DNA of 64,000 nucleotides from Tabrizicola fusiformis (GTDB taxonomy: Bacteria > Pseudomonadota > Alphaproteobacteria > Rhodobacterales > Rhodobacteraceae). Positions 50,661-59,738 of this stretch are shown here, in pieces. The translations under genes were made by a program, and so were the position numbers. The notes beneath the pieces were generated by a model that did no database searches, had not been told where the DNA came from, and was given only the letters and a program-made list of their open reading frames with translations. The stretch lies in assembly GCF_013328815.1 (NCBI RefSeq), contig NZ_JABUHN010000004.1:1-64000 (forward strand), read 5' to 3'. Each line of letters starts with the position of its first letter. The first letter of the stretch is position 1.

Positions 50661-51034
50661 TATTCCGGCTGCCACGCCTCGTAATCGCCGCGCGTCACCG
50701 GCGCGGCGCGGCGGATCGAGCCGGGCGGGGCATAGGCGGCAACCGTGCCGGTCAGATTCTCCTGATGCGGCTTTTCCCAAGACTTGTGCGTGAGCGGCGC
50801 CTTGGTCGGCGGTTCGTCCCAGGTGAAATGCAGCCAGCCATGCCAATCGGGCGACACGCGCGACGCCTCGGTTTCACCATTGTAGATCACCCAGCGGCGC
50901 TTGCCGTCGCGGGTCTGGTAAAAGACGTTGCCCTGCTCATCCTCGCCCACCCGGACGCCCTTGCGGGCGGTGAAAATCTGGGTGCCGATGGTCTGGCTGT
51001 TCCACCAGGTCAGAAGGCGAAGAAGGAAATACAT
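50660..51034 (-). CDS. NADH:ubiquinone oxidoreductase NDUFA12-type subunit
   Basis: A 124-residue homologue of the mitochondrial complex I accessory subunit NDUFA12 (B17.2). The pattern [72 protein letters not shown] is characteristic, as is the [10 protein letters not shown] tail. It is found in alphaproteobacteria that share supernumerary complex I subunits with mitochondria. First gene of the NDUFA12-mlaD-DUF2155 unit; no nuo genes nearby. Confidence 0.93.
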   Translation of the reverse strand: MYFLLRLLTWWNSQTIGTQIFTARKGVRVGEDEQGNVFYQTRDGKRRWVIYNGETEASRVSPDWHGWLHFTWDEPPTKAPLTHKSWEKPHQENLTGTVAAYAPPGSIRRAAPVTRGDYEAWQPE

Positions 51035-51230
51035 CAGGCACCTCGTCAGGCTGTTTCGCCCCTTATAGCAGCCGCGCCCCCAAGGTCCAGCCTTCGCAAG
51101 GCCCCGGCGGCGGCCCCGGCAAAAGGCCGCAATTTTCCGCGCCCGACTTTCAGCGCCCGACTTTCAGCGACGGAGTTGTATTTTCTGAGCGTTTCACTAA
51201 GTCATAACAGATCAGAACAGGACGACGCCC

Positions 51231-51521
51231 ATGCAATCCACCGGCACATTCGCCACCGCCCATGCCTCGAAATACCTGCAACAACTGTGCAAACACTTCG
51301 CCCACAAAGTCGATGTCAGCCATGACACCACACAGGGCCGCGTGGCTTTGCCTTTGGGTCCGGTCGATCTGACCGCCGATGACGCGACCCTGACGGTCAC
51401 CGTCACCGCCCCGGATGCCGAAGGGATCACGCGCGCCCAATCGGTGATCGACCGCCATCTGGCGCCTTTCGCCTTCCGTGAGGCGTTTCAGACGCTGGGC
51501 TGGCAACCGGCGCGCACATAG
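51231..51521 (+). CDS. DUF2218 family protein
   Basis: A 96-residue protein with the family pattern GTFATAHASKYLQQLCKHFAHKVDVSHDTTQGRVALPLG and DAEGITRAQSVIDRHLAPFAFRE. It resembles small cytosolic proteins seen next to siderophore and metal genes in other bacteria; function unknown. Its 3' end overlaps the convergent mutase gene by 34 bases. Confidence 0.88.
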   Translation: MQSTGTFATAHASKYLQQLCKHFAHKVDVSHDTTQGRVALPLGPVDLTADDATLTVTVTAPDAEGITRAQSVIDRHLAPFAFREAFQTLGWQPART

Positions 51522-53224
51522 GCCAGCGCGGGCAACAGGTCTGCCGCGGCACGGCAGACCACGGCGCCTTCGGCCGCCAGCATGTCACCGACATCCATCG
51601 GCAGGCTGGAGTTGGAGCCTTCGGGGATCTGGTTCAACCGCCCGCCGATCAGCACCGGCAGCGCCAGTCCCCGCGCTGCCAACGCCGCCTTCAGCGCCTG
51701 ATAATAGGCCAGCGCCACGCCGTTATAGGTGGAAATCGCAATCGCATCGGGCCGCAGCGCCTCGGCCAGCGCTGCCAGCGGGCCGGGGTCCGTGGAGGTG
51801 CCGCCGTCCAGCGCCTCGGCCCCCAACTGCCGCAACATCTCGTCGATCAGCATCTTGCCATGCTCATGCACGTCGGATGTGGCGACCAGCACCCGCAGGC
51901 CGCGCACGTTCGGGTGCAGCGCCGGATCGGTCCCGGCCAGCGCGGCGTGTGACATTTCCGCGATCTCGGTCAGGATCGTGGCGGGCACCACCGGCACGCG
52001 CCCGCCCATGGCCCGCGCATCAGGCAGGCCCGCACCATAAGCCGCCTCTATCCGCCGCCCGCCCATGCGGCGCAGCGCCAGAAGAACCGCGAAAGCATCG
52101 GTGCAATCCACCCCCGCCTCGGCCAGCCCGGCCCAGAGCGCCGCACGGAACCGCCCTGCCCCCGCACGCAGCCGCGCCGTCAGCCGCCCCACAGCCTCCG
52201 GGTCGATCAGCCCCGGCCAGCCCGCCGATTGCTCGATCAGCCGCCCGGCGAAAAGCTGCGCCTCGATCACCTCCTGCACCTCGGGGATCCGCTCGTTCTC
52301 GGTCACCGGCACCGGGTTGATGGCATGGCCCGACGGCCAGAGCCGCTGCCCCAGCGCATCGACCATCAGATAAGAGGCAAGGCTGGCCCCGTTCTGCGCC
52401 GGCTGGCCACGGTAGCTTGTGGTGTTGCCGTAAACCATGGTGCCGGGGGATGCCCCCTCTTCGGCCAAAGCGCGCTGAAAGGCCATGCGCGCCAAAGGAT
52501 CGCTGAAATGGTGTCCAAAGGCATGGCCGATTTCGGCGCCGATCAGCCGGGTGACGATGTCCCGCTCGACCAGAATCATCCCCAGCGCATTGGCAAGATC
52601 GGTGAATTGCGCGGCAAAACCATCGTCGATGTTGGAATGCACCATCACCGGCACCTCTTGCGCCGCAATCAGGCCAAGCGCGGTCACCGTGGCGGCGGTC
52701 GCCTGCACATCGTCGTCGTGGCCCGGCACGCGAAAGGTGAAATACTGCCCAAGGTTGCCGATTGCCGTGGCCCCCGCCGCCAGTGCGGCTTGGGTGTTTT
52801 CTACCGCTGCCGGAAAACCCAGCACGAAATCGCCGAAATGCGCCGCCACAGGCGCGGCATTGGCCAGCGCCACGAAATCCTCGACCCCCGGCAAAATCAT
52901 GCCGGTGCCACGCTGCGCCCTGGCGCGGACCGCCCGGGGCAGCGCCATCGACCAGTCAAGGCAAAGCCCATAGCGGTCCACCCGATGCCCCGCCTTGTCA
53001 CAGGCCAGCCAGATGTCGTGATAGGCGCGGATCGACTTGGCCGGCGCGCGCCAGCCGATCTGGGCATGACACATCACCCGGCCTTCGGCCATCGCCGCGC
53101 GCTTGTAATCGGCTTCGCAACCCACGCCATATTGCGCCAGAAAGGCCGATGGCCCCAGCCGCCAATCCCGCGCCAGCGCCCGGCCCGCCGCCAGAAGATC
53201 AGCACCCTTGGGAAGATCGTTCAC
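51488..53224 (-). CDS. Cobalamin-dependent mutase-like protein, single chain (GlmE-like + B12 domain)
   Basis: A 578-residue protein. The C-terminal 130 residues or so form a B12-binding domain of the base-off/His-on type: cobalt-ligand motif SDVHEHG (DxHxxG, about 451-456), then ISTYNG and IGGRLNQ, which match the SxL and GG positions. The N-terminal 430 residues look like the catalytic TIM-barrel of glutamate mutase epsilon (GDFVLGFPAAVENTQAALAAGATAIGNLGQYFTFRVPG; IGHAFGHHFSDP; NTTSYRGQPAQNGASL). In Clostridium these are two proteins; here they are fused. The substrate is unknown. The start is GTG 53224 with AGGAGG five bases upstream; reading further passes through a hairpin. Confidence 0.8.
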   Translation of the reverse strand: MNDLPKGADLLAAGRALARDWRLGPSAFLAQYGVGCEADYKRAAMAEGRVMCHAQIGWRAPAKSIRAYHDIWLACDKAGHRVDRYGLCLDWSMALPRAVRARAQRGTGMILPGVEDFVALANAAPVAAHFGDFVLGFPAAVENTQAALAAGATAIGNLGQYFTFRVPGHDDDVQATAATVTALGLIAAQEVPVMVHSNIDDGFAAQFTDLANALGMILVERDIVTRLIGAEIGHAFGHHFSDPLARMAFQRALAEEGASPGTMVYGNTTSYRGQPAQNGASLASYLMVDALGQRLWPSGHAINPVPVTENERIPEVQEVIEAQLFAGRLIEQSAGWPGLIDPEAVGRLTARLRAGAGRFRAALWAGLAEAGVDCTDAFAVLLALRRMGGRRIEAAYGAGLPDARAMGGRVPVVPATILTEIAEMSHAALAGTDPALHPNVRGLRVLVATSDVHEHGKMLIDEMLRQLGAEALDGGTSTDPGPLAALAEALRPDAIAISTYNGVALAYYQALKAALAARGLALPVLIGGRLNQIPEGSNSSLPMDVGDMLAAEGAVVCRAAADLLPALAYVRAGCQPSV

Positions 53225-53242
53225 CGCCACCTCCTGCAAGCC

Positions 53243-53267
53243 GAAGATTTTTCGCAGAAAAATCTTC
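53243..53267. terminator. Perfect hairpin upstream of B12 mutase gene
   Basis: GAAGATTTTTC (53243-53253) and GAAAAATCTTC (53257-53267) with loop GCA, 19 bases before the GTG start. It is AT-rich against a GC-rich background and could be a leader structure or a second terminator for clpX. Confidence 0.6.
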
Positions 53268-53286
53268 TTCTGCGCCGGCTGCAATG

Positions 53287-53314
53287 AAAAAGGCGGGCCG
53301 ATGGCCCGCCTTTT
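53287..53314 (-). terminator. Terminator of clpX
   Basis: AAAAGGCGGGCC at 53288-53299 and GGCCCGCCTTTT at 53303-53314 form a 12-base stem with A and T runs on both sides; 19 bases after the clpX stop. Usable in both directions. Confidence 0.85.
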
Positions 53315-53332
53315 CTGCCCGCTGTCTGCGGT

Positions 53333-54601
53333 TCAACCGGCGCTGGCCGGTTCTTTCTTCTTGGTCTCCGCGTGAACGATCAGCGGCTTGGCACCGTTGT
53401 TCACCGCCTCTTCGTTGACCACCACCTCTTCGACCCCATCCAGCCCCGGCAGTTCGAACATGGTGTCCAGAAGGATGTCTTCCATGATCGAGCGCAGGCC
53501 CCGCGCGCCGGTCTTGCGCTTGATGGCGCGCTTGGCAATGGCGGTCAGCGCATCGGCGGTGAAGGTCAGCTTGACGCCTTCGATGTCGAACAGCTTCTGA
53601 TACTGTTTGACCAGCGCATTCTTCGGCTCGGTCAGGATGGTGACCAGCGCCGCTTCGTCAAGGTCGGTCAGGGTGGCCAGCACCGGCAGGCGGCCGACGA
53701 ATTCCGGGATCAGCCCGAATTTCAGCAGGTCTTCCGGCTCAAGCTCCTTGAAGAGTTCGCCCACGCCGCGCGCGTCGGGGTCTTTCACCTCGGCGCCAAA
53801 GCCGATGCCCGAACCCTTGTTGCGCTGCGCGATGATCTTCTCGAGGCCCGCAAAGGCGCCGCCGCAGATGAAGAGGATGTTGGTGGTGTCCACCTGCAGG
53901 AATTCCTGCTGCGGATGCTTGCGCCCGCCCTGCGGCGGAACGGAGGCCACGGTGCCTTCCATGATCTTCAACAGCGCCTGCTGCACCCCCTCGCCCGACA
54001 CGTCGCGGGTGATCGAGGGGTTGTCCGACTTGCGGGTGATCTTGTCCACCTCGTCGATATAGACGATGCCGCGCTGCGCCCGTTCGACGTTGTATTCCGA
54101 TGCCTGCAACAGTTTCAGGATGATGTTTTCGACATCTTCCCCGACATAGCCGGCTTCGGTCAGGGTCGTGGCATCGGCCATGGTGAAGGGCACATCCAGA
54201 ATCCGCGCCAGCGTCTGCGCCAGAAGCGTCTTGCCACAGCCGGTGGGGCCGATCAGCAGGATGTTCGACTTGGACAGTTCCACCTCACCCGACTTGCCCG
54301 AGTGGTTCAGCCGTTTGTAGTGGTTATGCACCGCCACCGACAGCACGCGCTTGGCATGGATCTGGCCGATCACATAATCGTCCAGCACCTTGCAGATATC
54401 GCGCGGCGTCGGAACACCGTCGGTCGATTTCAGGCCGGTTGTCTTGGTTTCTTCACGAATGATGTCCATGCAGAGTTCGACACATTCGTCGCAGATGAAG
54501 ACGGTCGGCCCTGCGATCAGCTTGCGCACCTCGTGCTGGCTCTTGCCGCAGAACGAGCAGTAGAGGGTATTCTTGCTGTCGCTGCCCGAGTTCGTTGCCA
54601 T
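53333..54601 (-). CDS. clpX: ClpXP protease ATPase subunit ClpX
   Basis: A 422-residue AAA+ unfoldase. N-terminal zinc-binding domain with [30 protein letters not shown]; Walker [20 protein letters not shown]; Walker [15 protein letters not shown] loop for ClpP docking as [10 protein letters not shown]; sensor 2 [12 protein letters not shown]. Delivers SsrA-tagged and regulatory proteins (in alphaproteobacteria including CtrA) to ClpP. ATG 54601 begins the conserved N-terminus. Confidence 0.97.
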   Translation of the reverse strand: MATNSGSDSKNTLYCSFCGKSQHEVRKLIAGPTVFICDECVELCMDIIREETKTTGLKSTDGVPTPRDICKVLDDYVIGQIHAKRVLSVAVHNHYKRLNHSGKSGEVELSKSNILLIGPTGCGKTLLAQTLARILDVPFTMADATTLTEAGYVGEDVENIILKLLQASEYNVERAQRGIVYIDEVDKITRKSDNPSITRDVSGEGVQQALLKIMEGTVASVPPQGGRKHPQQEFLQVDTTNILFICGGAFAGLEKIIAQRNKGSGIGFGAEVKDPDARGVGELFKELEPEDLLKFGLIPEFVGRLPVLATLTDLDEAALVTILTEPKNALVKQYQKLFDIEGVKLTFTADALTAIAKRAIKRKTGARGLRSIMEDILLDTMFELPGLDGVEEVVVNEEAVNNGAKPLIVHAETKKKEPASAG

Positions 54602-54677
54602 TGGTATCCTCTGCATATTCCCGGTGACCCGGATGCCTGTTGAAAGTCTAGGCCAAGGCCCGCGCCGCCACAACCTG

Positions 54678-54708
54678 AAATCCCCCCGGCGGATGACCGC
54701 CCGGGGGG
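54678..54708 (-). terminator. Terminator-like hairpin between clpP and clpX
   Basis: CCCCCCGG-CGG (54682-54692) pairs with CCGCCCGGGGGG (54697-54708) with one bulged base, followed on the minus strand by a short U run. It would separate or reduce clpX transcription from the clpP promoter. Confidence 0.65.
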
Positions 54709-54720
54709 AGGGTCTTGCTG

Positions 54721-55350
54721 TCAGGCCGAAACGCTGGCCTTGTCGCGCGGCGCCACGATTTCGTCGATCAGGCCCCAGTCCTTTGCCTCTTCGGCCGACA
54801 TGAAGTTGTCGCGCTCCAGCGCCTTGACCACGCTGTCATAGTCATTGCCGGTGTGCTTGACATAGACCTCGTTCAGGCGCTGCTTCAGCCGCTCGGTCTC
54901 GCGGGCGTGGATCAGGATGTCGGTCGCCTGCCCCTGATAGCCGCCCGAAGGCTGGTGAACCATGATGCGGCTGTTGGGCAGGCTGAAACGCATCCCCTTT
55001 TCGCCCGCCGTCAGCAGAAGCGAGCCCATCGAAGCCGCCTGCCCGATGCAGACCGTCGAAACCTTGGGCTTGATGTATTGCATCGTGTCATAGATCGACA
55101 TGCCGGATGTCACCACGCCGCCGGGCGAGTTGATATACATCGAGATTTCCTTCGAGGGATTTTCCGCCTCAAGGAACAGAAGCTGTGCCACGATGATCGT
55201 GGCCATCTCGTCATGCACGGGGCCCGCGACGAAAATGATCCGCTCCTTCAACAGGCGCGAGAAGATGTCATAGCGGATCGAACCACGTGCCGAGGTTTCT
55301 TCGACCGTCGGGATGATGAAGTTGTAGAACGTGGAAACCGGGTCTCTCAT
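54721..55350 (-). CDS. clpP: ATP-dependent Clp protease proteolytic subunit
   Basis: A 209-residue serine protease. Catalytic Ser in [13 protein letters not shown], His in [18 protein letters not shown], Asp in the [17 protein letters not shown] region. The handle region is intact. It forms the 14-mer chamber used by ClpX and ClpA. clpX follows on the same strand after 119 bases. Confidence 0.97.
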   Translation of the reverse strand: MRDPVSTFYNFIIPTVEETSARGSIRYDIFSRLLKERIIFVAGPVHDEMATIIVAQLLFLEAENPSKEISMYINSPGGVVTSGMSIYDTMQYIKPKVSTVCIGQAASMGSLLLTAGEKGMRFSLPNSRIMVHQPSGGYQGQATDILIHARETERLKQRLNEVYVKHTGNDYDSVVKALERDNFMSAEEAKDWGLIDEIVAPRDKASVSA

Positions 55351-55475
55351 GTCAAACCTGCCTGCTGATGTTCGAAGCTTTATCGCCGGATGCTTGCCAG
55401 AGTCTTAGTGTCGCGCGCCGGGGGCTGCAAGGGCACCCGGCCTCGAGCGGAGTCGGGGTAAACCCCGACTCTGCC

Positions 55476-56090
55476 TCACGCCCCGCCGAACACCCGCCGC
55501 GCCATCAGTGCCCGCGCCGTTGCGGTCACAAGGCACAACAGGCCAAACCCCAGTGCCAGCGGCCGGAACGCCTCGGGCCAGAGACAGAGGGCGACAAAAA
55601 ACAGCACGGTTTCCGTGCCCTCCAGCAGCCCCGCCGAATAATAGAGCGACTTCACCCCCTGCGCCGTCGTTTCTATGCCGCGCTTGGCGGCCAGCGCGGC
55701 ATAGCCCAGAAAGCTCGCCCCGTTGACATAGAAGGCGGCCAGAAGAAAGGCCGCCGCCGGGGCATTGCCCCCCTCTCGCAACGCAAAGGCCAGCGGCACC
55801 GCGCCGTAAAAGGCAAAGTCACACAGAAGGTCGAGATAGCCGCCGAACTCGCTTTTCCCGCCGCTGGCGCGCGCAACTGCCCCGTCCAGCCCGTCCAGCA
55901 CCCGCCCGATCAGCAAGGGCACCAGCGCCAGCACGCCGGGCAGCCCCAGCGCCAGCATCAGCGCCGCCGCAAGGCCAAAGCCAAGCCCGGCCAGCGTCAC
56001 CTCATTGGCGCTGATGCCGTGATGGGCGACGCGCGCGCCCAGCCGGTTCAGAACCGGGTCGATCAGCGGGCGGATATGGCGGTCAAGCAT
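55476..56090 (-). CDS. ynjF: CDP-alcohol phosphatidyltransferase (YnjF-like)
   Basis: A 204-residue integral membrane enzyme with about six helices. It carries the complete CDP-alcohol phosphotransferase motif DGLDGAVARASGG through SEFGGYLDLLCD (DGxxAR, 8 residues, GxxxDxxxD). It would move a phospho-alcohol between CDP-diacylglycerol-type donor and an alcohol. The acceptor is unknown. In E. coli the homologous ynjF lies with ynjBCD; here it is divergent from ynjBCD, 104 bases away. Confidence 0.85.
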   Translation of the reverse strand: MLDRHIRPLIDPVLNRLGARVAHHGISANEVTLAGLGFGLAAALMLALGLPGVLALVPLLIGRVLDGLDGAVARASGGKSEFGGYLDLLCDFAFYGAVPLAFALREGGNAPAAAFLLAAFYVNGASFLGYAALAAKRGIETTAQGVKSLYYSAGLLEGTETVLFFVALCLWPEAFRPLALGFGLLCLVTATARALMARRVFGGA

Positions 56091-56194
56091 GGCACATCAC
56101 CTCTGCGTGGGCCGGGTGGTTTCGGGGTGGATTCGGTTGCGCCGGGCCCTTTGGGTTTCGTATCCCTTTGCCCGGAAGAGCGAAAGGAACCGCA

Positions 56195-57406
56195 ATGCTG
56201 ACACGCCGCCACTTTGGACAGATCACCCTTGCCGGGGCGGGTCTGCTCTTGGCCGGGCGCCCGGCGCTGGCCGCCGACTGGCAGGCCACGCTTGCGGCGG
56301 CCCAAGGCAAAACCGTCTGGTGGCACGCCTGGGGCGGCGATCCCAAGATCAACGATTTCATTGCCTGGGTCGGCACTCTGGCGCAGGAGCGGCATGGCGT
56401 GACGCTGGAGCATGTCAAGCTGGCCGCAACCGCCGATGCCGTGGCCCGCGTTCTGGCCGAGCGGGATGCCGGCCAGACCACCGGCGGCGCAGTGGACCTC
56501 ATCTGGATCAACGGTGAAAATTTCGCCGCGATGCAGGCGCAGGGCCTGCTGCACGGCCCCTTTGCCGAAGACCTGCCGAACTGGCCCTTGGTCGATGTCG
56601 CGGGCAAGCCTGCGGTGGTCACCGATTTCACCCTGCCGACCGAAGGGCGCGAATCGCCCTGGGCCATGGCGCAGCTTGTCTTTGAACATGACAGCGCCCG
56701 CCTGCCCGTGCCGCCCGCCACGCTGGCCGCGCTGAAGACATGGATTCTGGCCAACCCGGGCCGCTTCACCTATCCGCAGCCACCGGATTATCTGGGGCTG
56801 ACCTTCCTCAAGCAGGTGCTTTACGGCGTGATGGCCGATCCGGCCCTGCTGCAGGCGCCCGCCGGGGCGGATTATGCCGCGCAGGTGGCGCCCCTTTGGG
56901 ACTTCCTCGACGCGGTGCATCCGGCCCTTTGGCGCAGCGCCCGGGCCTTTCCGGCGAGCGAGCCGGCGCTGGGGCAGCTTCTGGCCGATGGGGAGGTGGA
57001 TATTGCCTTTGCGTTCAACCCCGGCCGGGCCAGCGCGGAAATCGCGGCGGGCAACCTTGCCGATACCGTGCGGACCTTCGTGCTTGCGGGCGGGACGATC
57101 GGCAATGCCTCCTTCGTGGCGATCCCGTTCAACGCCGCAGAGCCCGAGGCGGCGCAGGTGGTGGCCAATCTGCTGCTGGACCCCGAGGTGCAGGCCCGGG
57201 CGCAAGACCCGGCCATTCTGGGCTTTCAGACCGTGCTGAACCTGAACGCGCTGAATGCAGCCGACCGGGCGCGGTTCGACGGGCTGGCACTGGGCGTGGC
57301 CACCTTGCCGCCTGCGGCCCTTGGCCCGGCCCTGCTGGAACCCCATGCAAGCTGGATGACCCGCATCGCCGAGGATTGGCAGGCCCGCTACGGTGTTGCC
57401 CCGTGA
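56195..57406 (+). CDS. ynjB: YnjB-like ABC transporter substrate-binding protein
   Basis: A 403-residue binding protein with a Tat-type signal (LTRRHFGQITLAGAGLLLAGRPALAA). Mature start KTVWWHAWGGDPKINDFIAWV and the DLIWINGENFAAM segment are typical of YnjB; the C-terminus (FVAIPFNAAEPEAAQVVANLLLDPEVQARAQDP) is conserved too. Fold family of thiamine/iron-type binders; ligand unknown. GTGA overlap with the permease gene. Confidence 0.88.
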   Translation: MLTRRHFGQITLAGAGLLLAGRPALAADWQATLAAAQGKTVWWHAWGGDPKINDFIAWVGTLAQERHGVTLEHVKLAATADAVARVLAERDAGQTTGGAVDLIWINGENFAAMQAQGLLHGPFAEDLPNWPLVDVAGKPAVVTDFTLPTEGRESPWAMAQLVFEHDSARLPVPPATLAALKTWILANPGRFTYPQPPDYLGLTFLKQVLYGVMADPALLQAPAGADYAAQVAPLWDFLDAVHPALWRSARAFPASEPALGQLLADGEVDIAFAFNPGRASAEIAAGNLADTVRTFVLAGGTIGNASFVAIPFNAAEPEAAQVVANLLLDPEVQARAQDPAILGFQTVLNLNALNAADRARFDGLALGVATLPPAALGPALLEPHASWMTRIAEDWQARYGVAP

Positions 57407-59091
57407 CAAGGGCCGCCGTCCCGCCCGGCATCGGCTGGCATCTGGTGCCTGGGCTGACGCTGGCCGTGCTGGTGCTGCCCGTGCTGGGCGGCCTCGCGGC
57501 CAGCTTTGCGCCCGGCTTTGGCCCGCAGGGTTTTGCCCGGATCATGGACTGGCCGGGGCTGGCGGGGGCGGTGCGGCTGTCGCTGGTAACGGGGATCGGA
57601 TCGACGCTGATCGCGCTGGGGCTGGCGGCGCTGATCCTTGCCATGCTGGTAGACCGGCCCGTCTTTGGCCTGCTGCGGCGGCTTTTGTCGCCGCTCTTGG
57701 CGGTGCCCCATGCGGCGGCGGCGCTGGGGCTGGCCTTTCTGATCGCGCCTTCGGGATGGATCGCGCGGGCACTGTCGCCTTGGGCCACCGGCTGGCAGGT
57801 GCCGCCTGATCTGTTGATTCTGAACGATCCTTTCGGCCTTGCCCTGATGCTGGGGCTGGTGGCCAAGGAACTGCCCTTCCTCTTGCTGATGGGTCTGGCC
57901 GCCCTGCCCGCCTGCGATGCGCCGCGCCGCCTGACGGTGGCGGCTGCGCTGGGCCATGGCCGGCTGGCCGGCTTTGCCCATGCCGTCTGGCCGCCGCTTT
58001 ACGCCCGGTTGCGGCTGCCGGTGCTGGCGGTGCTGGCCTATGCGATGACCACGGTCGAGATGGCGGCGATCCTTGGCCCCTCGCTGCCGCCCACGCTGTC
58101 GCTGCAGGTGGCCCTGTGGATGAGCGATCCGGGCCTGCGCGCCCTGCCCGCCGCCGCAGCCGGGGCAGCGCTGCAATTCGCGCTGGTGCTGGGGGCGATG
58201 GCACTGTGGCTTCTGGCCGAGCGGGCGGCGCGCGGGCTGCGGCACGGGTGGCTTTGGCGCGGCAGCCGCGGGCGTGGGCTGGACGGCGCGGCAAGGTGGC
58301 TTGCGACCGTCGCAGGCTTTGGCCTTGCGGCGCTGCTCATATGGTCGCTGGCGGGGCTGGCGCTCTGGTCGCTGGCGGGGCTCTGGCCTTTTCCCGCCGC
58401 CCTGCCCGATCAGATCAGCCTGCACCTTTGGCACAGCACCGCGCCCGCCCTTGGCCAAAGCCTTGGCCTGACGCTGCTGATCGCGCTTGTGGCCACCGGG
58501 GCGGCGCTGGTTCTGGTTCTGGGCTGTCTTGAGGCGGAGACCCGGCACGGCCAGCGCCCCTTCATCCCCATCGAGACGCTGGTTTACCTGCCGCTTCTGG
58601 TGCCGCAGATCGCCATGCTGCCGGGGTTGCAGATGCTGGCCCTTGGCGCCGGGTTTCAGGGCCATTGGCCTGCGGTGGCCGCGGCGCATCTGGTTTTCGT
58701 GCTGCCTTACGTCTTTCTGTCGCTGGCGCCCGCATGGCGCGGGATGGATAGGCGCCTGCCGCTGATCGCGGCCAGCCTTGGCGCCTCACCTGCACGCATC
58801 CTGTGGCGGCTGCGGCTGCCGTTGCTCGTGGCGCCGATCCTGACCGCGGTGGCGCTGGGGCTGGCGGTGTCGGTCGGGCAATATCTGCCGACGCTGCTGA
58901 TCGGCGGCGGGCGGGTGGGCACGCTGACGACCGAGGCGGTGGCGCTGGCATCGGGCGGCAACCGCCGCCTGATCGGGGCATGGGGGCTGGCGCAACTGGC
59001 GCTGCCCGCCTTTGGTTTCGCGCTGGCGCTGGGCCTGCCCCGGCTGATCTTCCGCAACCGCCGTGCGCTGCGGACCGGGGGGCAAGGATGA
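57403..59091 (+). CDS. ynjC: YnjC-like ABC permease, fused double permease
   Basis: A 562-residue permease with two BPD_transp_1 halves joined (about 1-270 and 280-562), roughly 12 helices. Each half has an EAA-like loop: AALGHGRLAGFAHAVWPPLYARLRLP in the first, and ASLGASPARILWRLRLPLLVAP in the second. The fused form is typical of YnjC and ThiP/FbpB-like permeases. Starts with GTG 57403 overlapping the ynjB stop. Confidence 0.9.
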   Translation: MTRAAVPPGIGWHLVPGLTLAVLVLPVLGGLAASFAPGFGPQGFARIMDWPGLAGAVRLSLVTGIGSTLIALGLAALILAMLVDRPVFGLLRRLLSPLLAVPHAAAALGLAFLIAPSGWIARALSPWATGWQVPPDLLILNDPFGLALMLGLVAKELPFLLLMGLAALPACDAPRRLTVAAALGHGRLAGFAHAVWPPLYARLRLPVLAVLAYAMTTVEMAAILGPSLPPTLSLQVALWMSDPGLRALPAAAAGAALQFALVLGAMALWLLAERAARGLRHGWLWRGSRGRGLDGAARWLATVAGFGLAALLIWSLAGLALWSLAGLWPFPAALPDQISLHLWHSTAPALGQSLGLTLLIALVATGAALVLVLGCLEAETRHGQRPFIPIETLVYLPLLVPQIAMLPGLQMLALGAGFQGHWPAVAAAHLVFVLPYVFLSLAPAWRGMDRRLPLIAASLGASPARILWRLRLPLLVAPILTAVALGLAVSVGQYLPTLLIGGGRVGTLTTEAVALASGGNRRLIGAWGLAQLALPAFGFALALGLPRLIFRNRRALRTGGQG

Positions 59092-59738
59092 ACGGCCTGC
59101 ACCTCGACGGTATCGAATTGCGGCTGCGGGGCAGCCTTTTGGCCCGCCTGTCGCTGCGGGTCGCGCCGGGCGAGGTGGTCAGCGTGATGGCCGCCTCGGG
59201 CAGCGGCAAGTCCAGCCTGCTTTCTGCGCTGATCGGCGCGCTGCCGCCCGGCTTTGCCCTGAGCGGGCAGCTCTGGCTGAACGGGCGCAACCTGACCGCG
59301 CTGCCCACGGCCGCGCGGCGCATCGGCCTGATGTTTCAGGAGGATGTGCTGTTCGACCACCTTTCGGTCGGCGGCAATCTTGCCTTTGGCCTGCCGCCCG
59401 GGGGCAATCGTGCGGCACGCCGGGCCGAGGTTGACGCGGCTCTGGCCGAAGCCGGGCTTGCGGGCTTTGCCGACCGCGACCCGGCAACGCTTTCGGGCGG
59501 TCAGCGGGCGCGCGTCGCCCTGCTGCGCACCCTTCTGGCCCGCCCCGAGGCGCTGTTGCTGGACGAACCTTTCGCAGGGCTGGATACCGGGCTGCGGGCA
59601 CAGATCCGCGACTTTACCTTTGGCCACAGCCGGGCCCGCGGCCTGCCGGTGATCCTTGTCACCCATGACCCGGAAGATGCCCGCGCCACCGGCGGCCCGG
59701 TTCTGGACCTTTTCGGCAACCCTGTCGTCCTGCCCTAA
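59088..59738 (+). CDS. ynjD: YnjD-like ABC transporter ATP-binding protein
   Basis: A 216-residue ATPase. Walker A AASGSGKSS (the usual first Gly is Ala), Q-loop LMFQEDVLFDHLS, signature LSGGQRARVALLR, Walker B ALLLDEPF, switch His LVTHDPEDA. Short, with no regulatory domain. The gene overlaps ynjC by four bases and its 3' end overlaps the convergent kinase gene by four bases. Confidence 0.9.
   Translation: MNGLHLDGIELRLRGSLLARLSLRVAPGEVVSVMAASGSGKSSLLSALIGALPPGFALSGQLWLNGRNLTALPTAARRIGLMFQEDVLFDHLSVGGNLAFGLPPGGNRAARRAEVDAALAEAGLAGFADRDPATLSGGQRARVALLRTLLARPEALLLDEPFAGLDTGLRAQIRDFTFGHSRARGLPVILVTHDPEDARATGGPVLDLFGNPVVLP

Noticed and set aside
53225-53284. Upstream start (ATG 53284) for the B12 mutase gene
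   Set aside because: The added 20 codons run through a perfect hairpin; GTG 53224 has AGGAGG at the right distance.
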